Source: Paragonimus skrjabini miyazakii
Lineage: Eukaryota > Platyhelminthes > Trematoda > Plagiorchiida > Troglotrematidae
NCBI GenBank assembly: GCA_014338405.1
Contig: JTDE01000703.1
Location: 44,145-108,144 of the forward strand
Length of the DNA: 64,000 nucleotides
Reading direction: 5' to 3'
Positions 38,297-50,110 of this stretch are shown piece by piece (position 1 is the first letter of the stretch; every line of letters begins with the position of its first letter). Made by a program: the position numbers and the translations under genes. The notes under the pieces are model-generated. The model was not told the origin of the DNA, ran no database searches, and worked only from the letters and a program-made list of their open reading frames with translations.

Positions 38297-39445
38297 TCAG
38301 TGACAATCACCACATCCTCCGCAGTTCAAATGAAAGTCCGGGCAATAGTGGTGACGCTGTTTTTTCACAGGTTCAGGAATTCTTGTCTGCGCCGGGTCGG
38401 TTACAGATACTCTTTCAGTAAATGACTGCAAATCTGAAACAGACTCAGAAACGGAACTTTCAGTCTCAGGAGATTTAACGGACAATATAAGAGAGAACTT
38501 TAAAATCTTCACACACTTAAGACCGATAATGGACAGACCAGAATTAATAACAAAAAATGCACATGAATAAGTTGCGGACTGCACATCTGTGAGTGAAAGT
38601 TCACATTCGCCAACAATAGGTAAAGCATGTCCAGTAATACCCTTAACAGACATAACAATGAACGATTGTGTTATATGGTGCGTAGAATCAACGGAATTAG
38701 TAGAAATCATAGTAAGAACAATGGATTGCAAGTCAGAACTCAAGTTATTATCGTCAAGACTGGAATGTGTAAAAGAAGACTTTGAACTATGGCAAACGAA
38801 TTGAACGTGCTTCCTACCAAATGACTTACAGTCGTTCCACTGACGGGCAGCATATGGATCGGGCGCAGGGTGACTATCATTAATTGCATTTCCAGTATTT
38901 ACTTTTTCAGGCAGCCGCCTTTGCTGACCTTCTGATCGTTCCACGTTGTTGTTGTTATTGTATACAACCATTGATTCATCTTTCATAGCAGCTTTGACAT
39001 CCTGATACTGCTCGCATAGTGTTCTAACTGACTGGAAAGCGGAATTCGGAGGCAGGAAAAGCTTCTGTTGTGGATCGCGCAAATGTATTCCAGCAATCAA
39101 ACGGTCACGAAGTTGAGTATGTAATTGGTCTTTGAAATTACTCCGAGTAGCTTGTGTCTGAATTTCAAGAATGAACTGTCTGATATCCGGATTTTCTTTT
39201 CTCACGAGCATATGAATTTTAGCTCGTTCAGCAGCTTCAAAATTTACAGGTTGGACATGTGAAAGCGGTAGTTTCTTCAGGGATTCATAGGGAAGAGAAA
39301 TTGGTGAATCAGGAAATGACAAGTTTTTCATCAAACTATAAGCATATTTACCGATTACGGTGTGGAAGTGGGCGCCTTTCTTTTCTGCCTTCGGTTCTTT
39401 GCCCGTGAGACACCATATTTTAAAGCGTTCTAAGTAATCTTCCAT
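38297..39445 (-). CDS. Ty3/Gypsy-type Gag with protease remnant, single 382-codon frame
   Basis: The N-terminal half resembles the capsid part of Ty3/Gypsy Gag: an EDYLERFKIW opening (residues 2-11), then GKYAYSLMKNL (32-42), AERAKIHML (72-80), LRDRLIAGI (112-120) and FQSVRTLCEQY (137-147). A nucleocapsid-like knuckle follows at C206-H213-C218, with Phe209 where the second Cys is normally found. Residues 268-311 match the C-terminal half of a retropepsin (GHALPIVGE, then INSGLSIIGLK). The DTG/DSG active-site segment that should precede this is missing. The last 70 residues are Ser/Thr-rich and end in a CGGCGDCH tail. An Asn run (163-167) comes from a short GTT-type repeat. The frame is open for about 26 codons upstream of the ATG, back to a TAA. 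No pol, LTR or primer-binding site was found. By far the longest intact frame here; probably a truncated element, possibly a retained host gene. Confidence 0.7.
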   Translation of the reverse strand: MEDYLERFKIWCLTGKEPKAEKKGAHFHTVIGKYAYSLMKNLSFPDSPISLPYESLKKLPLSHVQPVNFEAAERAKIHMLVRKENPDIRQFILEIQTQATRSNFKDQLHTQLRDRLIAGIHLRDPQQKLFLPPNSAFQSVRTLCEQYQDVKAAMKDESMVVYNNNNNVERSEGQQRRLPEKVNTGNAINDSHPAPDPYAARQWNDCKSFGRKHVQFVCHSSKSSFTHSSLDDNNLSSDLQSIVLTMISTNSVDSTHHITQSFIVMSVKGITGHALPIVGECELSLTDVQSATYSCAFFVINSGLSIIGLKCVKILKFSLILSVKSPETESSVSESVSDLQSFTERVSVTDPAQTRIPEPVKKQRHHYCPDFHLNCGGCGDCH

Positions 39446-42400
39446 TTCTGTCGACGAATTACGGGAATTCTGAATTTCAAGTGAATAGGAATCAATCGTA
39501 GAAATTTACAGAAGTCCGCAACGCAACTAAAGCAAACCTATCCAGGATGATAAGTGCCATCATGGTATTCTAGTGATCAAGAGTAGTGCTGTGCAAATCA
39601 GAGTGCAACGGAAGAAAATATGGGCTATGAAGATCACTCTCCTTGTCTTTAACACACCTAGCTTCAAATATACCCCAGACGAATGAACTGCCAGAATAGG
39701 TGTAAACCTTCGGAGCACAAATATCAACATTGTTCCATTCGACAGTCAATCAGTGGAGTAACTAGTTGAGAAAGCTGGTGGGCAGATTGTAACGGTTTTC
39801 CACGAATCATAAAGATGGGTAAATTTTTAGGTGAACAGAGTCGAAATGAGTGAACAAAAGCCATTCTTATCAAACTACCTCGGTTACTTTAATCGTGATT
39901 CACGGTTAGCATACAAGTGTTATGAGGTTAAATTAAGACTAATGTGGATAAATATAATCCTTTCCTCTCCGGGGTCACGAGTTCTGCTTGCATTGCATTG
40001 TAAAGTTAGTAGAAGTACTACAAAGTGTTAGGAGATGCGTGCTTAGGTGTACCTAACTGCATGCAAAGCGGTCTGGCTAACGTGCACCAAAGACGAATAG
40101 GCTCTGTTCTACTAGACAGACTTGACTCACAGACCACTCTACTTAAAGTCTAACGATTTCGATCACTGAATCAACTATTCTTGAGCGCTAGGTGTTATTC
40201 TGCTGAATGGGTCACTGCTGGGAGCATGCTCCTAAATCTCAACTCAGTTTTCGCCAATGTCTCCTTCGATCATATAAGTTTCGTGCTCATCGTGCAACGC
40301 TACCGTCCACGAAGCGGCACAAAATAACTAACAATAACTGTCCTTGGTCATCACAATGCTGTGAACTCCAACCGAGGAGTTGATAGACCTCATTGAATCG
40401 TCATGGACAGTCCCGGAATGGTTAATCATTAAATTTAATTTATTCCGGCTTTGAAGCTAATGGAATCCGTGGTCATTAAACTCAGAAGTTCGAAACTTCC
40501 ATTAGGCATAAGTCTGCAGGTATGCCCGAATAGCTAATCATTTGTAAATGAGAGTCACAGGCGGATGGGGGTGGAGAGTGGCTCTGCACATCCTCAGTCG
40601 CTTCCGTGATAGACTTCATATAACAGCAGCAAATGACTGGACCACTGAATCCAGTAATATTTTGGCGTGTGGAAGTACTACATTGTCTAATGCGTTAATA
40701 GCTAGCGCGGGATCATATATGATTTTTAAGCCGTGGAGAACACTGTAATTGTGCCACACCATAGCCTTGGTAATGTCATAAAACCTCGCTCCGTGACCAA
40801 ACTAGTTAGCTTCTTGGATAAACGGAACCATATGGATCAAGTTATAAGCCGTACCCTATGAGCGGAGTGGGATTGAAGTAAAACTAATTGATTTTTCACT
40901 TTGCCTGGCCACATAACTTGCACGGCCACTAAGGTTAACCTAAAGTTTCGTCATGATTATACCGAGTTCAAAGCATCGGTGACCAATTTTCCTTCAGTAT
41001 TATAATACCACTGGCGTAGACCAGTCATCGGGGGTGGGGGGCTGTCGCATCAATAACGTGCAGTCGATACCTTTTGCTAAAACGCTTTGCTTTGGCTTCT
41101 TACATACAAGAATCTCTCAATAGAACCGTCAGGTCTTATGTCCAACGAAGTTCACGAAAGTTGTCAAGAGGTTCAAAGGCGATGACTTGAGTTACATGGG
41201 CATGTTCGAAGTAGTGTTTTTGTTACAAGAATGTCGTCGTGATGTGAAGAAGTATATCAATGGTTAAGCAAGTACAATTGGTGACTGATGAGTATTTATA
41301 GAACAGCGCACAGAGCTCTTTAGTTTAGAAAGAAAATCACAATGCGGCTGAAAACATGGCGGTTGATTTTTTTATTGCTGTGATAGGTTTGGTTATTCAC
41401 TTCAAATACAGTAGTTATGGTGGGTGGTTGTAGTTGAAATTTCACGTGAGTCACCTATTCTCATTCACTTGTACCATTAGACAGAAGCAGAGGAAAACTT
41501 CAGTTTGTCTAATTTTATGATGTACTGTTTCCTAAAAAAACATAGGTTGGAGACTAGTTCGATGGCTTGATCACACAGGACGGTCACTTGTCCATGACTG
41601 ACTGTTAATTGCCTGAAATATTCTGAAGATCAATTTTAACTTTGTAGATATTACACAGATGATTGGACAAGGTTCAATGACAAGGCGTTACCGATAGACT
41701 TTCGTGATTGCTTCCGGAGTCTCTAGGTCATGAAACCGCTATTTTGGGAGTTGTTTCAAATGAATGTGGAGGACTGGAGACAGTACGTGTTCAAGCGTGC
41801 ATTTGTTTGTCAACATTCCATCGCGTCTCCAAAGAATATACGAGTTTATTATTATATAGGAAAATATTAATAACTACTTCCAGTTGGGTCACCACGGTTC
41901 GATTTGAAGGACACCGCAACTTGTAATGTTCTTCACTTTTAGTCGAGTTCAACATTACAAATAGAAAGGTGATTTGGAATAACATTTACTCTTTAGTCTA
42001 TCAAGTTTTAAGGTGGTTATGCAATCTGAGTTAACGGGTGAAAATGATGATGGAGTTTACTTTAAACAGATTGTTTTGGTTTTAACTTGTTAGCAAATCA
42101 AAGTAGGCAGACTTTATCAAGTTGGATGTTTGTATATTGATATCCGTCATCACTATATCGGTGTGCATTACAGTGCTTAGTCACATGAGCACTGGGTGTG
42201 TTCAACTTGCCACATTTTGTATTCTAGAGGTATGTGTACCTCAACTGTGTATCAACATATGAAATGCACATGTCAATCTAACTGTAGTTTCTTTAGTTGA
42301 TTATACTCATTAATGATAAGGAAGGTTAAGTGTTTAGACTTTTGGAAGGTGAACATTTTACCATCGTCGTTCACACACAGTGTCCAGTATACAACTTGAA

Positions 42401-43742
42401 ATGAGCCAGATCACCATCTGTTTTTGTAACCGCGGCAAACTGATATCGGGCACTTCGTATAATTAACACAAAAATAGCACATGTAGGTCAGACTTTTTTT
42501 AACGGAAGTTTGGGATGGTTCTTGATGTTAACCGACTGTTTCATCCCTAGACATGAAAGAATCTGACGGTCCATAAAAGAAAATACAAACGACACCCAAT
42601 TACAGTTGGTAGCTAAAATCAGTCAGGGAGTAAGTTTTTCTTATATTTCACTTGCCGATCATACCAAATGGTTGACGGTGAGCGACCAAACGAACATAGC
42701 CCTAATTGGATACGTGTTACGTGGACACGACCAACAATTCTACATGTTTATAGAATTCATGGTTCACATAGCGAATGTGACGGTGAAGTGTGAAAGTGAT
42801 CACCAGTATAACTACTCCCTCGTCATGTCTTATTTATCACAAACAACCAGTTGTGCCTAAGAACGAATAGTATGGCAGATCCAACTCATAGAAGAGAAGA
42901 CCAATGTTTGGTATTCGTTTATCAGTGTGATATACGTGATAAGTTTATCACGCAAGGGAGACATAGCAACATTCTGAAAACTAAAAATTACGAACTTTAC
43001 TCCTAAGTGAAATCACTACTTTGGACTTTTAAAGAGCGTGATTACGCATACTATCCTTCAGTATGTAGCAGTCGTTAATCACGTTGTTTCTGTTGTATCC
43101 TTTAACCTAGATGGTGTACTGTTGCAGCTAAGGAACTGGATAGCACTAATGGCTCCCAAGGTGCTCAACTTATCTGACTTGAGGTAAGAATTTGCAGATT
43201 CCTCCTTTATCCTCGTTTGTGGAATCATGAACTATTTCCAGAAGTAGACAGTTCGATGGCAGGTTGTCCACTAATAACACAAATGGTCTTAAATCGCCTT
43301 TTAGTTTATTCTTGGCTTGTTCATCCAGTCCAGGAAAGAATTCGCGGATAGGGATCCCAGATCATTGTGCATGCAACCGAAAGACATAGTCATGAAGCGC
43401 TCAATTTTATCGTATGTTAAACTTGCCAAGTGTCATTTGCCAGGCGACAGAGAGTGAATGATTACATCAGACAGTTTCAATCCAAGCTTGACAGAGATGC
43501 AGAGAGCTGTCTGCAACCTTTGAAATTGAACGAAGTCGAAGTATGTTAGTTTATCAGTGAACCACCTGAAGCATGACTCCGAATTACGAAAAGTACTGTT
43601 CTTTTGCCAGTTTGACCTATAGGAAGCACCAAACTTTCTTACGGGATTTTGAAGATACACTAATCGTAATTCTGGTTGAAGGTACAGGAGGCTAATAATG
43701 GCTGAATATTAACCACCGTTCTGACTACAGTCTTACTCAGTA
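39446..43742. other. Region with no recognised gene
   Basis: No LTR or primer-binding site could be identified upstream of the gag frame. Frames up to 84 codons (42606-42860, plus) and two minus-strand frames at 43433-43660 (75 codons) and 43170-43361 (63 codons without a start) are open but unrecognised. The last two lie close together on one strand and might be parts of one decayed element. Confidence 0.4.
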
Positions 43743-43766
43743 GGCTGAAGATCGAAATGTGCTCGG
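43743..43766 (+). repeat. CTGAAGAT-CGAAATG motif
   Basis: GGCTGAAGATCGAAATGTGC shares a perfect 13-mer (43753-43765) with 36486-36498 and the CTGAAGAT block with the motifs at 581 and 32617. No coding remnant is attached. Confidence 0.3.
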
Positions 43767-46454
43767 CGATCAGCACCTTTCCAGGATGAGTAGTATCACA
43801 ATTTGTAAGAGGTTCGTTGCCTGTCAGTTTCATATACACAGTAACAAACCACCGAGTGCAAGCCCAATTTATGTATATTATTAAGGCGTTTGAGTTCGTG
43901 AACCTTGGTCAACTGGAAACTATGTTTCGGTGTTTTGATACTATGTGTGTTTTACCCCTTGGTTACGAAGGCGAGAGTGTACTAGTGTGGATCAGCCTTT
44001 GTGTAGTACCAGTGTCAATCGTTCCAATAAACGCTGTCACTGAAAAGAACATTGTGCGCGACGATACCGCATACAGCTTACGTTTGGAGCCTCAAGTTGT
44101 GACTTAAGTAGTGGACACTTTTTATTATTATTTTCACCAGGTACACATGAAGGACGTACACATTATTCGGAACAGTCGACTATCGCGAATTCTTCCGAAC
44201 ACAAACGTGTTCTGTTTGTCTGTTACTTCCCCTATGATATATATATATGCCGGAGGACTCTGAAGCCGCTCTTGAGGATGAGAGCAAATAGACGTAAATA
44301 GTTCCGCTGATTACTGCCTTTTGATCAGGGAAACATCTCATTAAAGTCTGTATTTCTACCTGGTGAAACAGATCGTATTGAGGATGATGGTCCGAAATGT
44401 TGTTAGTGGCAACAGACTTGTTACATCCGTGCAGCGCATAAGATTGTCTTCAGAATTGTAGTTCACAATTATGCGACCGGCACGGTAGTCAAAGAATGCT
44501 TTTATAGATGCGCTGGTCGTTTTGCAGTGGCAGACCATCAACGCATTCACGGAGTTTCTTTCACAACAGGTACTGGATGCATTGTGTTCTGGTAAAATTA
44601 CTGTTGAAATAACACATTTTTGTCCTTCACGAATGTACCGCATCTTTTTATCATTATATTGACCCTGCAGCTACAGGCTCTCAGTTTAATTTAATCTATT
44701 TTTGCAACATGATTTCACCAAAACTGTTGATCTCCCAAACCATTCCGTGCAGACACCTCAGTAGATAGGTACCACTTTTCTACCTCTTGTTTCTTTCAGT
44801 AAATTTCTGCAGATCTTGAAGGGAGTTCTCAATCTTCTTTCGAGGAGAGGGAGATCTCGGATCCACTACTGTCCTCCTAACCAACCTGAGTCAGTTGTGA
44901 TATACAAAGTGTTACACGGGTGCTAAATAGCTCCTGATGATTCGGGATAATTCATACAGTAACGCGTACTGGACCATCCCAATATGGCTTATTTAGACGG
45001 TCGGTTTAACGGGACTATCTTTCAAGTCAAGTCACAGGTGACCAAAAGGACTGGAATTTATATGATACTGTTTGACATAATTACCATAAAAATACTCTCT
45101 TACCTCGAATGTGAAGTAACCGGATAGACAAATTATCTAGCAGAAAGGCATCCAAAATGGAATAACCAAACATGAGTTCACAACTAACCACTAGTAAACA
45201 AGAAATGAGCTAAGATGAAAGTGAGAATGCATCAAGCAATACCAAGAGGGAAAGCTTTAATAGACTAGCAATGATAACTATAAAAAGAAAGAAAGCATTT
45301 TGCACACAGTTGTGATATAAAATTCATCAAGAATGTTTACTGAACACAGCAGAGACAAATAAAGGCAAATTTGGAATCGGTTTTCTACAAACAAACCAAA
45401 CATATCTCAACAGATTCATCTTTCAGTATCACACCATACAAAAGACGACAAACGTACCAGACGACCTTCAATAGGTTTAACAATGGGGTTAGATCGCATT
45501 CAGAGTGTAATTCCACGTGTATAGCAGTGAAAGCCACGTGCATTAACATACGAACACAGTATTTACCTGGTCTTATTTATTACGATAGACCAATCTGGAT
45601 GCGAGTATCGGTGGGTGTACCTGAACGAAGCCGTATAAACAGATTTATCCATGAATAAAATTCCCCACAGTCGAACCTTAGGAGGTCAAGAAAAGATTCA
45701 GTCCTTTGAGAGGACTACCATCTTCTACGAATCCTTAGCGAATCTTAGGTTGGGTCCTCGGGCAGCAATCAGTGGAACCATTTACAAGTGAGATATAATC
45801 AAAATTAGTTATGGATGCTGTTACTAGATAGACATTAAAACCTTGCTCTGAATATGTCTCTGGTTTCAAGGAACTAAATAACTTTTGGATATTTTCCTAG
45901 TTTAACTCTTCCAACGGTTAAGCACGAGCGGTTCAGCCTACTAACCCAATAAAAATCAATGAACATTGCCGTATTACCTCACCCCCTTGCTTACATATTA
46001 TGGATCACTTTTGCTTATAAGCAAATATTTTATACTGTTGGACAATACGTACATTTCACTGAGATTCACACTGTTTCCTTGTCGACATGATCGAATCTTT
46101 TAATTGGTAATAGCATTTTATGTCCCGAACTAACATTATGCTCTGAAAGTGACTTTTGTGTCTCACGTCCATTGACAGGAAAGCCGCATTGGAACAAGGT
46201 ATAAGGTTACACAATTTAAGAGTAACTGGCGATAACAAGACTGTGTACCGTCTAACCAGCACTTGTCAGGATACTGGTATCGCCACAACGAACAAACAGA
46301 GTCTTGGTTTCTGGTGAGTGTCGGCTGGTAGACCTAGCTTTAACCCAATTCATATAATTCAACGTATTTCTGACAAATATAACTTGTCGAATGGCTCGTA
46401 GATTGTTCGCTAATAAGTACCAGTGAATGGTACGGTTTAAGTGGTGGTCTCGAC
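43767..46454. other. Region with no recognised gene
   Basis: Two frames of 95-96 codons on the plus strand (43817-44107, 45371-45658) and one of 95 on the minus strand (44356-44643), none recognised. A short TA repeat lies near 44239-44248. Confidence 0.4.
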
Positions 46455-46721
46455 GTGGTACTGATTGTTGTTGACGCTGTTGATGCTCTTCCGAACCTCC
46501 AGTGCAGCACAAGTAACATGCAAACACACAAATCACCATCCGACTGTGTTCGTCAGACCTTGTTCACACCACTGGCGCCAAAAAGGGAAATCCAATCAGT
46601 AATCGATCGCAAACATCTAACTCAAATCGGCGCAACCATTGAATGCATTTCCCCCTCCCCCACAACAGATGCGGGCCTTGTGATTTATGCGGGTGATCGG
46701 TTGATTCCGAGGCGGTCCTGA
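46455..46721 (+). CDS. Unrecognised 88-codon ORF in a GC-rich island
   Basis: An ATG-initiated frame at the start of the GC-rich stretch 46.5-47.2 kb. Two minus-strand frames (46252-46539 and 46340-46531) overlap its first part, so direction is uncertain. The first half has a hydrophobic start and the second half is mixed, with several charged residues. No domain, signal peptide or membrane segment is convincing. Listed only because base composition changes here and a possible terminal exon follows 300 bases downstream on the same strand. Confidence 0.15.
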   Translation: MVLIVVDAVDALPNLQCSTSNMQTHKSPSDCVRQTLFTPLAPKREIQSVIDRKHLTQIGATIECISPSPTTDAGLVIYAGDRLIPRRS

Positions 46722-46751
46722 CTTTCTTTCACTGGCTTGGGCCATCGCGTG

Positions 46752-46776
46752 GTGCGCATGTGCATGTGCGTGTGTG
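46752..46776. other. Alternating purine-pyrimidine tract (Z-DNA prone)
   Basis: Twenty-five consecutive bases alternate purine and pyrimidine without a break, mostly GT/GC/AT steps rich in TG and CG. It sits inside the GC-rich island. Confidence 0.65.
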
Positions 46777-47011
46777 ACAAGTCATTGCGTGATCACCTCG
46801 TTTTCGGTCATTAACTGGTCCAAATGGATGTTTCATGTCCTGCCTGTCGAGTCCCGCATTACATGCCTCAAGAGCAGTGAACCGTTTATTAGGACTAGCT
46901 CCAGGACTATGTATGGGGAGTGAGAGGAAGGCGCACAACTAACACTGTTCACTTCTAGTCACCTGAACGGCCCACACACCTGTCTGAACCGTCTTCCTTG
47001 TTTTTGTTCAG

Positions 47012-47130
47012 CAGTGTTTGATGGGTTGGTGGACCCTATGAAACAGAAACGCAAGGAAGGGAGACAGACCGGACCAGCTGTTCCTTCTGGTTTCGATCAT
47101 TATCGACAGTGGCGAGGCTGGGACACGTAG
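47012..47130 (+). CDS. Possible terminal exon, unrecognised
   Basis: A strong polypyrimidine tract with acceptor (CTTCCTTGTTTTTGTTCAG ending at 47011; a second CAG at 47014) precedes a frame open from 47014 to TAG at 47128-47130. This gives 38 residues. The product is hydrophilic: a VFDGLVDPMKQKRKEGR start, then a Gly/Pro-containing and Trp/Arg-rich end. GC content is higher than in most of the window. No family is recognised and no donor partner upstream was identified. It could be the last exon of a gene whose other exons are out of reach, or chance. Confidence 0.22.
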
Positions 47131-50110
47131 TTCGGGGGGGGTCAAAGTTCACTGTTGTTTAGTGCGTGTGTGGTTGTGTGATCGATTGGTTCAGTGTGAT
47201 TGTAACGATTAAGACTTAACTCGTTGAATTGCCCACCAATCTGACCCTCCGGTGCAGAAACGTGCTCTTCATCAGGTTTACAGCCACTTCACTGCATCTA
47301 AAGCAAACAATCAGGAGTGCCATTTAGGAAGACATAATATTGCGAAGAACTTAACGAGTAGAGGCTTCAAATGGTACATATGGGGGTAAAGTTAGTCGTT
47401 CATCTGTAGGTGAAATGAGACTCCGTTAGAATGATTGCATGTAACTTAAATATCCCCCAGTAAATATGTTACGGTTATAGACATAACTGGAATGAAACGT
47501 CTCGCAGCGATTGTTCAGGAACATTCTTAGCTTCCTTAAGGTGACATCATCGCCCCCCAGCTTCATAAACCGAACGTCATCGTCTTCCCTACTCAACACT
47601 GTTTTCGCAAACACTAAAGAACAGATCCAACTAAACACAGTATTTAGGATATTTCGATATGGCGCTACATATATGTTCAAAGGTAAACATTGACCTTTTA
47701 CCAGCCATTGTGATTTCGTATTCAGTAGGTTGAGGGAAGCCTCTGCCGTCTTGCCGCCTTTTATTCGCTTGATATTTCTCCTTTATATCCCGCCTCCACC
47801 TTCAGAAGGCAATGTCCGGTTTCCAAAACTGAACTATGTTATATACTCACATATTCGTCAACACTGGTCAACAAGCGCACAAGGCTACGACACAATGCAA
47901 ATGGTAATCACTGTATCTAAGTCAGTACGCCCCAGTAATACAAATATAGGCCCCAACAACTGAATGACCCGATTGGTTTACATTTGACTGATAAGTATTC
48001 GTAACGGGGTTAGCAACTGTATCTGGCCAGATGGCAAGTGTCCATTTTCAAGACAATTGTGGTTAGAAGTTTACGGATCAACCACGCCAGCAGCAAGGGT
48101 ATCGATCAACAAGCTTGCCTCAGAACCACCTCATTCAGTGATCAATGTCTAGGCAGAACTACTTACGAACTGTAGCAAAATTATGACTCGACCCAAATAA
48201 ATCAGGCTGGCTGAGAAATACATCTGAAGTGTGAATGCTGTAAGCAATTATCGGCGGTATTCGACTTACGGAAATCATAATAGTTCTGAGTCACGTTTGA
48301 AATATAAACGACAACGTAGAACAGCGAAGGTCGAAGATCGGACGGAAGTAGAGTGACACAAAGCCGTTTCACATTTCCGGATATGATCAGCTAATATACT
48401 TTTTAGTGAGCATCAGTTTGATATTGAGAAATTGTTACCACTGCCACTCTATGGAAGTGATCATGGAGCTGACGTGTTGGAATAGGTTAACTAATGTGGT
48501 TAGCCGTCGAAGTCCCGGTGTGATCCAATTTACGTGAGGAGCTCTTGTAATCACGTTTGAGAAACTGTAGGGAAGAGGAACAGTAAATCCTCAGTAGACA
48601 CTGGCTTAGAGCTTTACTGTTCATATATTGCTGCTTCAAGGCGTCAGTGCTCAGAATTGTTGAAAATATTCCATCGTAAGTTTAACAATTCATCAGTTAG
48701 TTAGTTGTACTGTTTACCTCTGACTCACTTGACTTCGTAAATCAGTGCGGAAGTTAAGAGCACGCACAGAAAATGTACATAAATCCACTGTTGCAGATGA
48801 CGGTATAACTTTGAAGTCAACATAAGTAGCATGTTTAATTCCGTCATGAATTTATTATATCAGTTTGATCACCGCCATATCAAAATGACAGCCGCAAATG
48901 TAAAAGGACAGTTAATCTGATGTTCCTCTAAGCCGTATACTTTTTTTCTTGAAAGCAAAACCACATTCGCTAGAAAGGTCATGTGACTCAGTAAGATTAA
49001 TAACTTGCTGTGAATGTGTGGACCAACAAGTAATACTGACGCAATTAGTAAATGTGTAAGCGGAAATACGTTTATTCACGTTGCCCACTCTGTCACGTGA
49101 CATTGACACGACACTGGTGAAAAAAGCAAAGTTCCTGTATTTACACAAATGTATCTGAGCCTATAGCAGTACACTGTGCCGCTAAACAGAGCAAAAAGGA
49201 CTGCACATAACTACTTAACGAGCATTGTCAGTCGAAGAAGACGCTCAGTTGCTTCACCAGAAGGAAACAAGCGTTACATCCACCGACCATATTCAACTGA
49301 ACGACGAGCTTCAACAAACTGAAATTTAACTTCGAGTTTTAACAAGAACTGTACAAAAGATATTGCAGGAAATTCCTTTACTGGACGATCCAGAAAGTGG
49401 CCTTGTCGTCTCAGGGTCAAAAATAATGACAACTGAAGAATGTCGATTGTGACATTTTCTTAGCTTTCCAATAAGTACATATTATTGTAATTAATGGTAA
49501 AACAACTCAGTTTTGGTATACCGAATGCTTGAACGTGCTATTGATATAAAATTCTGAAGGACAAGAATATTTTTCACAGGCAAACCAACGATATTGTTCG
49601 TTTGGAGCACGTTTACAGTAGTTACTTTTAGTGAACTTGTAGTCTTGGGTGGAATTCAACCGGTAACAGTCTGCTGCAGCGTTTCTATCTACCCTGCTCC
49701 AGCGTGATCTTGGCAGTAAAACACACCGTACACATCACAAGCAATGCTCTTTCCGTGAGATGGAAGTTTCCGAAAGGCCATTATGCAGCCAATTGTGAAC
49801 ACCCGAGAATTACGACCTAGACAGCTATGCCCGGTCTTCAGTCTCCATGCCGAATTGAAGATTGCTCATTGTTACATGTGCAATGCCTGAATACGGCATA
49901 TCGATATACTGAGATTTTGAAACAAGCTGAATGGAAAATTTGAACCAGTTAGTTTCCTTCAGAAGTTTGAACAAAACAGAATATGAGAACTGTTAGATGC
50001 AAACATTTCATCTTGACTTGTCAGTATCCAATTTACAATCACATGCATTGTTTTTTTTATAGCAAACAGTTCAATGGGTTGATATTAAATAAGCGGGTTA
50101 AGATAGGTCA
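47131..50110. other. Region with no recognised gene
   Basis: Frames up to 84 codons (47426-47680, minus) overlapped by opposite frames; none recognised. The part just below 50111 is the 3' flank of the Penelope-like element and ends in AT-rich sequence with a T run near 50050. Confidence 0.4.
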
